Shown in pieces: positions 1 to 7,339 of a stretch of 23,482 nt of DNA. Source of the DNA: Actinomycetota bacterium (GTDB lineage: Bacteria; Actinomycetota; Actinomycetes; Actinomycetales; Microbacteriaceae); NCBI GenBank assembly GCA_009704705.1, contig WLDR01000005.1:1-23482 (forward strand). Reading direction: 5' to 3'. The notes beneath the pieces were generated by a model. It made no database searches. It had not been told where the DNA came from and saw only the letters and a list, made by a program, of their open reading frames with translations. Made by a program: the position numbers and the translations under genes. Position 1 is the stretch's first letter; each line of letters begins with the position of its first letter.

Positions 1-1920
1 CGATACGGCTCATTCCATGTGTTGGCCGAAGAAGCCGAGAAGGCCGTGCGCGACATCATCACCGGCATCGGGGATGCGGGCGAAGGCAGTGTGGAACGCA
101 AAGTTGGTGATCTGTACGCAAGCTTCATGGCCGTTGACGCGATCGAAAGCATGGGTCTAGCGCCCATCGAAAGCCAGCTCGCCGTGGCAGCCAACGTGGC
201 ATCGGTAAGTCAGCTACTCGACACCGTTGCCCGGCTCGAGCGCCAGGGAGTTGGCGGCTTTATCGACCTCTTTGTAGACAACGACCCAGGTCAACCGGAT
301 CGCTATCTCGTATTCACCGAACAGGGCGGCATCAACCTTCCCGACGAGAGCTATTACCGCGACGAGAAATTCGCTTCCGTGCGAGCGGCGTATGTGTCAC
401 ACATTCAGCGCATGTTCGAACTCCTCGACGAGGCCCTGCCCGCATTCGCCGCCGGCGTCTCGGCTGCCGTTCGAGCTCAGCGCGCGTTCGATCTCGAGAC
501 CGCGCTCGCCGCTGCACACTGGGACAACGTGCGCACGCGCGATGCTCAGGCCACGTACAACTTGCTCAACTGGAGCGACGTTCGCCATCAGGTTTCTGCC
601 GCCGCGACCGCCGCGATTGAGGCCGAGTCGCTGGTGAATCCTGATGCAGCTGAGCATCCCGCCGCAGACCTGGACGTGTGGCTGACGGCACTCAATGTTC
701 CCGCCGGTTCGTTCGATGTGCTCGTGGTGCGCGAGCCGAGCTTTCTTGACGGCCTGGGTTCCTTGCTCATCGACTCGAAGCTGGATGAGTGGCGCGACTG
801 GCTAGTGTGGCAGGTCGTTCACTCCGCAGCCCCCTTCTTGCCGGTTGCCTTCGTGGACGAAAACTTTGATTTTTACGGGCGCACGCTGTCGGGAACCCCC
901 GAACAACGCGAACGCTGGAAACGCGGCGTCTCCGTTGTTGAGGGCTCGTTGGGCGAAGCCGTTGGGCGCATTTATGTGGATCGCCATTTTCCAGAAGACT
1001 CAAAGAGACACATGGACGTTCTGGTCGCGAACCTGATTGAGGCGTACCGCCAATCCATTAGCGAACTCGAATGGATGTCTCCGGGCACGCGCAAGCGGGC
1101 GCTGGAGAAGCTCGAGAAGTTCACGCCCAAGATCGGCTACCCCGTGAAGTGGCGGGACTACGCCGCACTAGAAATCTCGGCAGACGACCTCATGGGTAAC
1201 GTGCGACGCATCGCGGAGTTTGAACTCGCACGTGAGTTGGGCAAGGTAGGGAAGCCCATCGATCGCGATGAGTGGTTCATGACGCCGCAGACGGTCAACG
1301 CGTATTACAACCCCGGCTTCAACGAAATCGTGTTCCCGGCCGCCATCCTTCAACCGCCGTTCTTTGACGCTGACTGGGACGACGCCGCAAACTACGGTTC
1401 GATTGGCGCAGTAATCGGTCACGAAATCGGACACGGTTTTGACGATCAGGGTTCGCGGTTTGACGGCGACGGACGACTCATCGACTGGTGGACGGACGAG
1501 GACCGCGAACGGTTTGACGAACGCACGGCCTCGCTCATCGATCAATACAACGCGTTGTCACCGGAGGGCGCTGACGGCCAGACGGTCAACGGCGAGCTAA
1601 CCATCGGCGAGAACATCGGCGACTTGGGTGGATTGGGCATCGCGTGGAAGGCCTATTTGATTTCATTAGGTGGCGCCGAACCTCCGGTCATCGACGGACT
1701 GACCGCAGCGCAACGTTTCTTCATCTCGTGGGCGAACTCATGGCAGCAGAAGAGTCGCCCTGAGGAGACCATCCGGTTGCTGGCGATTGACCCGCATTCA
1801 CCACCGGAATTCCGCTGTAACCAGATCGTGCGAAACATTGATGCCTTCTATGACGCCTTTGACGTCACGAGCACCGATGAGGCGTGGCTGGAACCGGCTC
1901 GTCGAGTGACCATCTGGTAG
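1..1920 (+). CDS. M13 family (neprilysin/PepO-like) zinc metallopeptidase, 5' truncated
   Basis: The frame is open from base 1 and reads RYGSFHVLAEEAEKAV, which resembles the N-terminal part of M13 peptidases just after their usual IPAD-like segment. The GTG at 19 is therefore unlikely to be the true start; some tens of codons probably lie upstream of the window. About 639 residues are visible, close to full family length. The gluzincin site is HEIGH at 1420-1434 (residues 474-478 counted from base 1). The third zinc ligand is the Glu of GENIGD (codon 1609-1611), and the NAYYNP substrate-binding segment lies near 1290-1310. The C-terminus ends in VTIW, without the Cys of the animal CxxW ending. 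The family cleaves oligopeptides. Location cannot be judged because the N-terminus is missing. glyS begins 19 bases downstream on the same strand. Confidence 0.93.
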   Translation, partial: RYGSFHVLAEEAEKAVRDIITGIGDAGEGSVERKVGDLYASFMAVDAIESMGLAPIESQLAVAANVASVSQLLDTVARLERQGVGGFIDLFVDNDPGQPDRYLVFTEQGGINLPDESYYRDEKFASVRAAYVSHIQRMFELLDEALPAFAAGVSAAVRAQRAFDLETALAAAHWDNVRTRDAQATYNLLNWSDVRHQVSAAATAAIEAESLVNPDAAEHPAADLDVWLTALNVPAGSFDVLVVREPSFLDGLGSLLIDSKLDEWRDWLVWQVVHSAAPFLPVAFVDENFDFYGRTLSGTPEQRERWKRGVSVVEGSLGEAVGRIYVDRHFPEDSKRHMDVLVANLIEAYRQSISELEWMSPGTRKRALEKLEKFTPKIGYPVKWRDYAALEISADDLMGNVRRIAEFELARELGKVGKPIDRDEWFMTPQTVNAYYNPGFNEIVFPAAILQPPFFDADWDDAANYGSIGAVIGHEIGHGFDDQGSRFDGDGRLIDWWTDEDRERFDERTASLIDQYNALSPEGADGQTVNGELTIGENIGDLGGLGIAWKAYLISLGGAEPPVIDGLTAAQRFFISWANSWQQKSRPEETIRLLAIDPHSPPEFRCNQIVRNIDAFYDAFDVTSTDEAWLEPARRVTIW

Positions 1921-1925
1921 GCGGG

Positions 1926-1931
1926 TAGGAT
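1926..1931 (+). promoter_or_regulatory. Candidate -10 box (TAGGAT) for glyS
   Basis: TAGGAT fits the actinobacterial TANNNT -10 pattern and is followed by 8 bases and then the ATG at 1940, so a transcript could start at or next to the start codon. The same bases include AGGA, which could act as a ribosome binding site at 9-base spacing. The two readings cannot be separated from sequence. No convincing -35 is seen, and the box lies just after the peptidase stop codon. Confidence 0.35.
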
Positions 1932-1939
1932 TTTTCGCT

Positions 1940-3325
1940 ATGGCACCCACCTCGAAACTTGACGCCGTTGTCGCCCTCGCTCAGCATCGAGGTTTTGTCT
2001 TTCAGGCCGGTGAAATCTATGGCGGGTCTCGCTCCGCGTGGGACTACGGTCCCCTTGGCACCGCGCTGAAAGAGAACATCAAGCGTCAGTGGTGGAACTA
2101 CATGGTTCAGCGACGTGACGATGTCGTCGGTCTTGACTCGTCAGTCATCCTCCCGAGGCAGGTGTGGGAAGCATCGGGTCACGTCGAAGTGTTTAGCGAC
2201 CCTCTCGTGGAGTGCACCAGCTGCCACAAGCGCTTTCGCGAGGACCACCTTCTCGAAGAATTTGAAGAGCGAAAGGGACGCGCGCCCGAAGGCGGCCTCG
2301 CTGGAGTCCCCTGCCCGAACTGCGGAAACAAGGGGCAGTTCACCGAACCACGTGCGTTCTCGGGGCTGTTGAAGACATTCCTCGGGCCGGTCGACGACGA
2401 AGCCGGCATGCACTACCTTCGCCCCGAGACGGCCCAAGGAATATTCGTGAACTTCGCCAATGTGTTGCAGGCGGCGCGCATGAAGCCCCCATTTGGAATC
2501 GGCCAGATTGGCAAGAGTTTCCGCAACGAAATCACCCCCGGCAACTTCATTTTTCGCACGCGCGAGTTTGAGCAGATGGAGATGGAGTTTTTCGTCGAGC
2601 CAGGCACGGACGAAGAGTGGCACCAGTACTGGATTGACCACCGCATGGCGTGGTATGTCGACCTTGGGATCAAGCCCGAAAACCTGCGCCTGTATGAACA
2701 CGCGAAAGAGAAGCTGTCGCACTATTCAAAGCGCACCGTCGACATCGAGTATCGTTTCGGATTCAGCGGCAGCGAATTTGGTGAGCTTGAGGGCATCGCA
2801 AACCGCACAGACTTCGACCTAAAGACACACTCTGAGCACAGCGGCAAAGACCTCAGCTTCTTCGATCAGACAAAAAACGAGCGCTGGACGCCGTTCGTCA
2901 TTGAGCCCGCGGCCGGCCTCACGCGGTCTCTCATGGCATTCCTCGTGGACGCCTATGACGAAGAAACCGTGACAACAGCCAAGGGAGATACCGACACTCG
3001 CACAGTGCTTCGTCTCGACCCGCGCTTGGCTCCCATCAAGGCCGCAATCTTGCCGTTGTCTCGCAATGAGCAACTTTCCCCACTCGCACGAGAGCTTGCG
3101 GATGATTTGCGCAAGTACTGGAACGTGGACTTCGACGATGCGGGCGCGATTGGACGACGCTACCGTCGCCAAGATGAAATCGGCACCCCGTTCTGCGTCA
3201 CCGTGGATTTCGATTCCCTCGACGACAAGGCCGTGACAGTGCGCCACCGCGATTCAATGGAGCAGGAGCGCATCCCGCTCGATTCGGTCGTCTCGTTCTT
3301 GTCACAACGACTCCTCGGCGCATAG
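1940..3325 (+). CDS. glyS: Glycyl-tRNA synthetase, alpha2 (homodimeric) type
   Basis: A class II aminoacyl-tRNA synthetase of 461 residues that charges tRNA-Gly in the cytosol. The N-terminus has GSRSAWDYGPLG, typical of the homodimeric enzyme. Motif 2 is visible as SFRNEITPG followed by FEQMEMEFF. Motif 3 ends in AGLTRSL. An inserted zinc-finger-like segment has CTSCHKRF and, about 35 residues on, CPNCGNKG. The C-terminal anticodon-binding domain starts near LAPIKAAILPLS and ends close to the stop. The length is normal for the alpha2 bacterial enzyme, which differs from the alpha2beta2 glyQ/glyS form. The ATG at 1940 has AGGA at 1927-1930. The HemY-like gene begins 12 bases after the stop, so the two may be co-transcribed. 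Confidence 0.97.
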   Translation: MAPTSKLDAVVALAQHRGFVFQAGEIYGGSRSAWDYGPLGTALKENIKRQWWNYMVQRRDDVVGLDSSVILPRQVWEASGHVEVFSDPLVECTSCHKRFREDHLLEEFEERKGRAPEGGLAGVPCPNCGNKGQFTEPRAFSGLLKTFLGPVDDEAGMHYLRPETAQGIFVNFANVLQAARMKPPFGIGQIGKSFRNEITPGNFIFRTREFEQMEMEFFVEPGTDEEWHQYWIDHRMAWYVDLGIKPENLRLYEHAKEKLSHYSKRTVDIEYRFGFSGSEFGELEGIANRTDFDLKTHSEHSGKDLSFFDQTKNERWTPFVIEPAAGLTRSLMAFLVDAYDEETVTTAKGDTDTRTVLRLDPRLAPIKAAILPLSRNEQLSPLARELADDLRKYWNVDFDDAGAIGRRYRRQDEIGTPFCVTVDFDSLDDKAVTVRHRDSMEQERIPLDSVVSFLSQRLLGA

Positions 3326-3337
3326 CGGGGCTCAGTC

Positions 3338-4183
3338 GTGGTGAGTCGGCGCGCTGCCGCGAAGCGGGAGGAGTTCCCTGACGGCTCCTTCGATGTCGTC
3401 ATTCGTGGCCAAGGTCTTGCCGCGGTGATTGCGGCCGTCGATTGCGCGCGCATCGGACTCCGAACCGTTGTCGTCTCGCCGAGCGATTGGATCGAGACCC
3501 GAAACAGCGCATCTGCCCGCGCAGGAGTGATGGAGGAGTTGTGCGCGGAGTTCGGAATTGAATTCGAAACCGTTCGCCCGCGAAAAGGGGATGAGAGCGT
3601 GCTCGGAATCCCGGCGTCTCCGTTCTCTCGCGCGGTTCGACAGGCATGTGGTTGGGGAGGCGCGTGGCGGGTTTACCTTGACCGCGTGCGCCCGCTGCTC
3701 GCCATTGGCGAAGAACGAAATTTGGCCAGGCTTGTGACATCGCGCCTTGGCGCGACGGCTCTCGACAAGCTTGTTCGCCCGCACACCGAGGCCGTCTTGG
3801 GTTGTGCGCCCGAAGACGTTGACATCGTTGATTGCGTGCCCGAGTTGTTGCCAGCTCTGAGTCGCGTCGGGTCGCTGACTCTCGGAGTTGTTGAGTTGCT
3901 GGCAACCGACGAGAGGTTCACCAGCATGATTGCGCCGAGAGGCGGAATAAGGGCTCTGGAGACTGCCGCTATCGCGCGCGCGGACCACTTTGCCGTTACC
4001 CGAACTGCTCCTGATCGGCAGCAGGTCTCGGGACACACGACACTCGACCTCTCAGCGCCGTTGTTCACGCAGGCGCTTGACCGGGCGATTCCCATTGCCA
4101 GGGAGCTGGCGCGGGATGCACGGCGAAGCGTTTTGGCCGATCCTGACTATCGTCCGATAGGACCGGTCGATTTAGAGAGGTAG
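3338..4183 (+). CDS. Short, degenerate HemY/CgoX-like (coproporphyrinogen/protoporphyrinogen oxidase) protein
   Basis: An intact 281-codon frame starting at GTG 3338 (GTG 3341 is also possible). The order of segments matches actinobacterial HemY/CgoX: an N-terminal Rossmann strand (DVVIRGQGLAAV, residues 19-30), then VLGIPASPF (88-96), GWGGAWRVYLDRVRPLL (105-121), LDKLVRPHTEAVLGCAPED (142-160) and PRGGIRALE (200-208). Family enzymes usually have about 450-500 residues, so roughly the last 200 are missing. The FAD signature is also eroded: GxGxxG has become GQGLAA, and the acidic residue after the second strand with its downstream GG is replaced by VVVSPSDW. I infer loss of FAD-dependent oxidase activity: either a decaying relic or a protein with a new role. 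The composition does not look foreign. It lies 12 bases after glyS, and hemD lies three genes downstream. Confidence 0.6.
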   Translation: MVSRRAAAKREEFPDGSFDVVIRGQGLAAVIAAVDCARIGLRTVVVSPSDWIETRNSASARAGVMEELCAEFGIEFETVRPRKGDESVLGIPASPFSRAVRQACGWGGAWRVYLDRVRPLLAIGEERNLARLVTSRLGATALDKLVRPHTEAVLGCAPEDVDIVDCVPELLPALSRVGSLTLGVVELLATDERFTSMIAPRGGIRALETAAIARADHFAVTRTAPDRQQVSGHTTLDLSAPLFTQALDRAIPIARELARDARRSVLADPDYRPIGPVDLER

Positions 4184-4186
4184 GCT
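4181..4186 (+). promoter_or_regulatory. Candidate -10 box (TAGGCT) for the small envelope-protein genes
   Basis: TAGGCT matches the -10 form seen before znuA and the CopD-CtaG gene. It overlaps the stop codon of the HemY-like gene. A start about 7 bases further on would give a leader of roughly 35-40 bases containing the GGGAG ribosome binding site of the 4231 gene. No clear -35 is seen. Confidence 0.3.
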
Positions 4187-4230
4187 AAATCCGGCTTTAT
4201 ATTCCACATTTGACATATAGGGAGAGTGCG

Positions 4231-4668
4231 ATGGGCGGCAAGGTACTTTTCGTCGTTGGCCTCGGTATCGGCTACCTTCTCGGTACTCGTGCGGGTCGTC
4301 GACGTTACGAACAAATCAAGGCAACGGCACGAAACATCTGGGAGTCTCAGCCGGTGCAGTGGGGAGTCTCGCAGGTGCAGGAAGCGGCAGGTGACCTCGC
4401 CGACCAAGCGTTCACCGCGGCGAAGTCGGCAGTGGCTCAAGCGCAAGGCAAGCCAGCACCTCGAAAAAAGGCCCCGGCCGGATCCACGAAGCCCCGGGCA
4501 ACCGCGTCGCCCTCGTCGGCAAGCTCGACAGCTAAGGCGACAACCGAGAAGCGCGCCCAAACTCGGCCGCAACCGAAGCCCGCAACGCCCATGTCGGAGC
4601 CGAGCGCGCGCAGCGGAGTGGCCACGGGAGCAATTCCGATTATCCGACCCAACTCAGCGGCTGAGTAA
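4231..4668 (+). CDS. YtxH-like small membrane-associated protein
   Basis: A 145-residue protein. It opens with a hydrophobic stretch, GGKVLFVVGLGIGYLLGTRAG, followed by RRRYEQIKATARNIW, the pattern of actinobacterial YtxH-like proteins: one N-terminal membrane segment with a short basic cytoplasmic motif. An amphipathic Ala/Gln-rich helix follows, then a low-complexity tail rich in Ala, Pro, Lys, Ser and Thr (about residues 70-135). ATG 4231 is preferred over an in-frame TTG at 4210 because GGGAG lies at 4220-4224, at suitable distance. The TAA stop overlaps the ATG of the next gene by one base (TAATG), which suggests translational coupling. The exact role is unknown; an envelope or stress function is a guess from the family. 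Confidence 0.7.
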   Translation: MGGKVLFVVGLGIGYLLGTRAGRRRYEQIKATARNIWESQPVQWGVSQVQEAAGDLADQAFTAAKSAVAQAQGKPAPRKKAPAGSTKPRATASPSSASSTAKATTEKRAQTRPQPKPATPMSEPSARSGVATGAIPIIRPNSAAE

Positions 4669-5123
4669 TGTCAACATCGTCACCGACACCCGGCGCGCAA
4701 GCTGCTCGGGGCAACAAGCCAGAGCCCGCGGACGACCCCCGCTCGTTCATGCAACTGATTCGTGACCTGCCGGGAATTGGACTCGAACTGCTGCGTGCGG
4801 AGTTCGAGCGCTTCAAGCGGGAGATGAGCCGCAAGGCAAAGAACATCGGCATGGGTTCGCTTCTGTTTATGGCGGCTGGAGGCACAGGACTTTTCGTTCT
4901 CGGGGCACTCGTGCTCGCAGCCGTATATGCGCTGTCGATGGTTGTACCCACGTGGGCTGCCGCTCTCATCGTGTCCGGCGGACTGCTCATCGTCACAATT
5001 ATTCTTGTCCTCGCCGGGCTCGATCAGTTCAAGAAGTCCCAGGGCATGATGCCAACTGAGACCATGGATGGCATCGTCGAGGACGCACACGCAGTGAAGG
5101 GAGAGGGACGCTTTGACATCTAG
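4668..5123 (+). CDS. Phage-holin_3_6-like (actinobacterial) two-TM membrane protein
   Basis: A 151-residue protein with a polar N-terminus, an amphipathic segment (LPGIGLELLRAEFERFKREM), and two hydrophobic segments around residues 60-85 and 95-122 separated by a short VVPTWAA turn, followed by a polar C-terminal tail. This layout and the segment before the first helix are typical of the 'phage holin family' (Actinobacteriophage holin superfamily III) proteins that are common in actinobacterial chromosomes and usually unrelated to prophages. No lysis or phage genes are nearby. Its start overlaps the upstream stop by one base, and the next gene starts inside its last codons, so the three small genes form one translationally coupled unit. 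Confidence 0.75.
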   Translation: MSTSSPTPGAQAARGNKPEPADDPRSFMQLIRDLPGIGLELLRAEFERFKREMSRKAKNIGMGSLLFMAAGGTGLFVLGALVLAAVYALSMVVPTWAAALIVSGGLLIVTIILVLAGLDQFKKSQGMMPTETMDGIVEDAHAVKGEGRFDI

Positions 5124-5448
5124 CCTTTCGTCCAATTCGAGCGCATCGCCAATCAAGGCCGGTCGCCCGAAAGCCCCCACCGTGGCCAAGCCCGTTGATG
5201 CGCTGACGGCCCGGGAACTTGACGCGCATGTTGAGGCCGTGCGGGCACGCCTCGCCGGCACGCTCGACGCTCTCGAAGAGAAAGCGAATGTTCCTAAGCA
5301 GTTCAAGAAGCGCGCCGACAAGCGGGCCGAACAGTTGCGCGAACTACGCCGCGAAAAGCCCGCGGTCTTTGCCGCCGTTGTCGTCGGAGGGCTCGCGCTC
5401 TCGGTCGGAATCATCGCTCTAGTTGTAAAGAGCGCGACAAAGCGGTAA
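5113..5448 (+). CDS. DUF3618-like single-pass membrane protein
   Basis: A 111-residue protein starting at TTG 5113, which overlaps the holin-like gene by 11 bases and is preceded by a purine-rich site (AGGGAGAGGG, near 5099-5108). After a polar N-terminus, the core is ARELDAHVEAVRARLAGTL and LDALEEKANVPKQFKKRADK, then EKPAVF and one C-terminal membrane helix of about 20 residues ending in KSATKR. This is the DUF3618 pattern: a short helical region followed by one membrane segment. The family often travels with the YtxH-like and holin-like genes found here. Its function is not known. Confidence 0.75.
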   Translation: MTSSLSSNSSASPIKAGRPKAPTVAKPVDALTARELDAHVEAVRARLAGTLDALEEKANVPKQFKKRADKRAEQLRELRREKPAVFAAVVVGGLALSVGIIALVVKSATKR

Positions 5449-5590
5449 TTTCTTTTCGCTATACCCGTCAATGACGACACGGCCACTCTTCAATCGCATT
5501 CCGCGAGACGAATCGAGTTCGCACGCAAGTTCGTAGGGTAATTTGCGCGAGTTCGCTGCGGGGATGAGCCGTGTCACAACAAGGAACTCG

Positions 5591-6364
5591 ATGACTCTCA
5601 CCGCACCAACAGACGCGAAGCCCCTCGGGGGCTTGCGCGTTCTTGTGCCGCGCGGTGGACCCTGGGGCGACTCCGTTGCGTCAGCGCTGCGGGCCAAGGG
5701 CGCGACCGCCGTCATCTCTCCGATGACGAATTTTGTGACCGCACCGGACACGGATGACCTCGCCTCAGCATTTGAGGCCTTGGCCGCCGGTGAGTTCGAC
5801 TGGATTACGCTCACCAGCTCGACCACGGTTGACGTGTTGTCGGCATATCGAGCCACAATTCCTGCTTCGACTCGAATTGCTGCGGTGGGCGAAACCACGG
5901 CAAGCGCGCTCGCCGCGATTGGCTATAAGGCCGATTTGAGCCCCAGCGAAGAGAACACGGCGCGCGGCCTCCTCGAGGAGTGGGAGTCGGCTACAGGCGG
6001 GGTTGTGCCGCTGCGCATCCTGACCCTTCGTTCTGAAGTCGCGGTCCCCGTGTTGACCGAAGGACTCAAGCGCATTGGCCACTCGGTTCGGTCGGTCATT
6101 GCCTATCGCACGATTGGCGTGCCGGTAGACGACGACGTGATTGCGCAAGTTCGCAACGGCGAGTTCGCCGCGGTGCTCGTAACTTCAGGCAGCGTCGCAG
6201 AGCAGGTGGCTCTGCAGCTCGGCGATATCCCAGACGAAACGTTTGTTGTTGCCCTCGGGCCCCGTACGGCAGCGGATGCTCGATATGCGGGCGTTCGAGT
6301 TGACGCGACGACCGCAAACGGTGATGTCGACTCGCTGATCGACGTGTTGATTAGCCGACGGTAA
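5591..6364 (+). CDS. hemD: Uroporphyrinogen-III synthase
   Basis: HemD cyclises hydroxymethylbilane with inversion of ring D to give uroporphyrinogen III, the last common precursor of heme, siroheme and cobalamin. The 257-residue protein shows the two-lobed HemD pattern: LRVLVPRGGPWGDSVASAL at the start, FDWITLTSSTTVDVL, TRIAAVGETTASALAAIGY, then the second lobe with VIAYRTIG, FAAVLVTSGSVAEQVA and FVVALGPRTAADAR. ATG 5591 is preferred because AAGGAA lies at 5581-5586; in-frame TTG 5543 and ATG 5564 are less well placed. The usual partners hemC and hemB are not adjacent and must lie elsewhere if the pathway is complete. The last 14 bases overlap the tail of trhO on the other strand. Confidence 0.88.
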   Translation: MTLTAPTDAKPLGGLRVLVPRGGPWGDSVASALRAKGATAVISPMTNFVTAPDTDDLASAFEALAAGEFDWITLTSSTTVDVLSAYRATIPASTRIAAVGETTASALAAIGYKADLSPSEENTARGLLEEWESATGGVVPLRILTLRSEVAVPVLTEGLKRIGHSVRSVIAYRTIGVPVDDDVIAQVRNGEFAAVLVTSGSVAEQVALQLGDIPDETFVVALGPRTAADARYAGVRVDATTANGDVDSLIDVLISRR

Positions 6365-7259
6365 CCGTGCGGTGCTCGGAGCACCCGGGTTGTTCGAGCT
6401 CACACTCGCCACAGCACACAAAACGTTTGCGGCAGGCCTGGTCACAGCAGTTCGCCATGTGGCTCGTTGCTTCTCCGCACACGAGGCACGAGCTCAGTTG
6501 AGCTGCGCCAGGGGCGAAGTCGACTGCGATTCGGCCGTCAAAGACGTAGAGCGACCCCTCCCACAGCCCGCTATTGCGTTTAGCCTCGCCATAGCGAACA
6601 ATGCCGCCATCGATTTGGTAAATCTCGTTGAAGCCGCGAGCCTTCATCAGTGGAGTGAGAACCTCGCAACGAATGCCGCCGGTGCAGTACGTGACGACGG
6701 TCTTGTTCTTGAGGTCGTCATACTTTCCACTCTCGAGTTCTCGAATGAAGTCTCGGGTTGTTTCGACGTCGGGAACCACCGCATTCTTGAATCGCCCGAT
6801 CTCGGCTTCGAAGGCGTTTCGTCCGTCGAAAAACACGACGTCGTCACCTCGTTCGGCGACCAATGCGTCAACTTCGTCGGGTGTGAGCTTGATGCCACCT
6901 CCGACAATCCCGTGCTCGTCGACCTGAATCTCCTCGGGAACACCAAAACTCACGATTTCAGCACGCGCCTTCACGCTCAGGCGCGGAAAATCGGTGATCA
7001 ATCCGTCGGTGTCGAACGCGGTGCCGTCGCTCCATTTAACGTCGAGGCGAGCGAAGCCAGCGTATTGCTTGGTTTTGCGCACATACTTCTTGACGTTCTC
7101 GACAGTGCCACCCACCGTGCCGTTTATGCCGTGACGGGAAATGATGATCCGACCACGCAGATTCAGGGACTCGCAGAGATCGCGCTGCCAGAGCCGCACG
7201 GCTTCGGGGTCGGCGAGTGGCGCAAAGGCGTAGTACAACGCAATCTTGGGAATGGCCAC
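6351..7259 (-). CDS. trhO: tRNA uridine(34) hydroxylase (rhodanese-domain TrhO/UPF0176)
   Basis: A 302-residue protein of the UPF0176/TrhO family, which catalyses prephenate- and O2-dependent 5-hydroxylation of U34 in some tRNAs. The N-terminal acylphosphatase-like domain includes GRIIISRHGINGTVGG (residues 36-51). The rhodanese domain carries the active loop YCTGGIRC (191-198; catalytic Cys192) and FFDGRNAFE. The Cys-rich C-terminus (CLVCGE...CCDQACRKRFVCCGEC) is typical of the longer members and may bind metal. The start is GTG at 7259. Six bases before it on the minus strand is TAACAT (7271-7266), a possible -10, so the message may be leaderless. It converges with hemD and overlaps its last 14 bases. 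Confidence 0.93.
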   Translation of the reverse strand: MAIPKIALYYAFAPLADPEAVRLWQRDLCESLNLRGRIIISRHGINGTVGGTVENVKKYVRKTKQYAGFARLDVKWSDGTAFDTDGLITDFPRLSVKARAEIVSFGVPEEIQVDEHGIVGGGIKLTPDEVDALVAERGDDVVFFDGRNAFEAEIGRFKNAVVPDVETTRDFIRELESGKYDDLKNKTVVTYCTGGIRCEVLTPLMKARGFNEIYQIDGGIVRYGEAKRNSGLWEGSLYVFDGRIAVDFAPGAAQLSSCLVCGEATSHMANCCDQACRKRFVCCGECELEQPGCSEHRTVTVG

Positions 7260-7265
7260 GTATAG

Positions 7266-7294
7266 ATGTTACGCGCCATCTTCAGGCATGCCAC
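7266..7294 (-). promoter_or_regulatory. Candidate promoter for a leaderless trhO message
   Basis: Read on the minus strand, GTGGCA (7294-7289) is a partial match to a -35. A 17-base spacer separates it from TAACAT (7271-7266), a TANNNT-type -10. Six bases follow before the GTG start codon at 7259, so transcription would begin at or beside the start codon. No ribosome binding site is seen. Confidence 0.4.
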
Positions 7295-7304
7295 GATTTC
7301 CTAA

Positions 7305-7321
7305 TTGACAATGATTCTCAA
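7305..7321 (+). promoter_or_regulatory. Candidate Zur operator
   Basis: TTGACAATGATTCTCAA is an imperfect palindrome centred on G7313: the left arm TTGACAAT matches the reverse complement of ATTCTCAA at seven of eight positions. It has the AATnATT core of known actinobacterial Zur boxes (of the TGAAAATGATTTTCA type). It overlaps the -35 of the operon promoter, where a repressor would block RNA polymerase. The operon's last gene encodes a zinc-sensing Fur protein, which supports autoregulation. A Fur or manganese-sensor site would look similar. Confidence 0.7.
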
Positions 7322-7333
7322 TAGACATAGGCT
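7305..7333 (+). promoter_or_regulatory. Promoter of the zinc-uptake operon (leaderless)
   Basis: A perfect -35 (TTGACA, 7305-7310), a 17-base spacer and TAGGCT as -10 (7328-7333). Six bases separate the -10 from the ATG at 7340, so transcription should begin at the A of the start codon. There is no ribosome binding site, consistent with a leaderless message. The -35 lies inside the candidate Zur box. Confidence 0.7.
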
Positions 7334-7339
7334 CGCGCC

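Noticed and set aside
19..21. GTG at 19 as the start of the M13 peptidase
   Set aside because: The frame is open to base 1 and the codons before the GTG already match the family, so the gene is cut by the window edge.
4210..4215. TTGACA as a -35 and the TTG in it as the start of the YtxH-like gene
   Set aside because: A -10 at normal spacing would fall inside the gene, and ATG 4231 has a better ribosome binding site and starts the conserved part of the protein.
4668..5123. Possible prophage remnant because of a holin-like protein
   Set aside because: This holin-like family is common in actinobacterial chromosomes. There is no endolysin, integrase, capsid or attachment site nearby.
5471..5536. 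Possible 21-codon small gene (begins MTTRPLFNRIPR) between the DUF3618-like gene and hemD
   Set aside because: No ribosome binding site, no homologue I recognise, and short enough to arise by chance; the 142-base gap otherwise shows only a possible -10 (TAGGGT, 5534-5539) before hemD.
6372..7265. Long open frame on the plus strand (about 297 codons) opposite trhO
   Set aside because: It is fully antisense to a confidently identified gene, its translation has no recognisable family motif, and it has no ribosome binding site.
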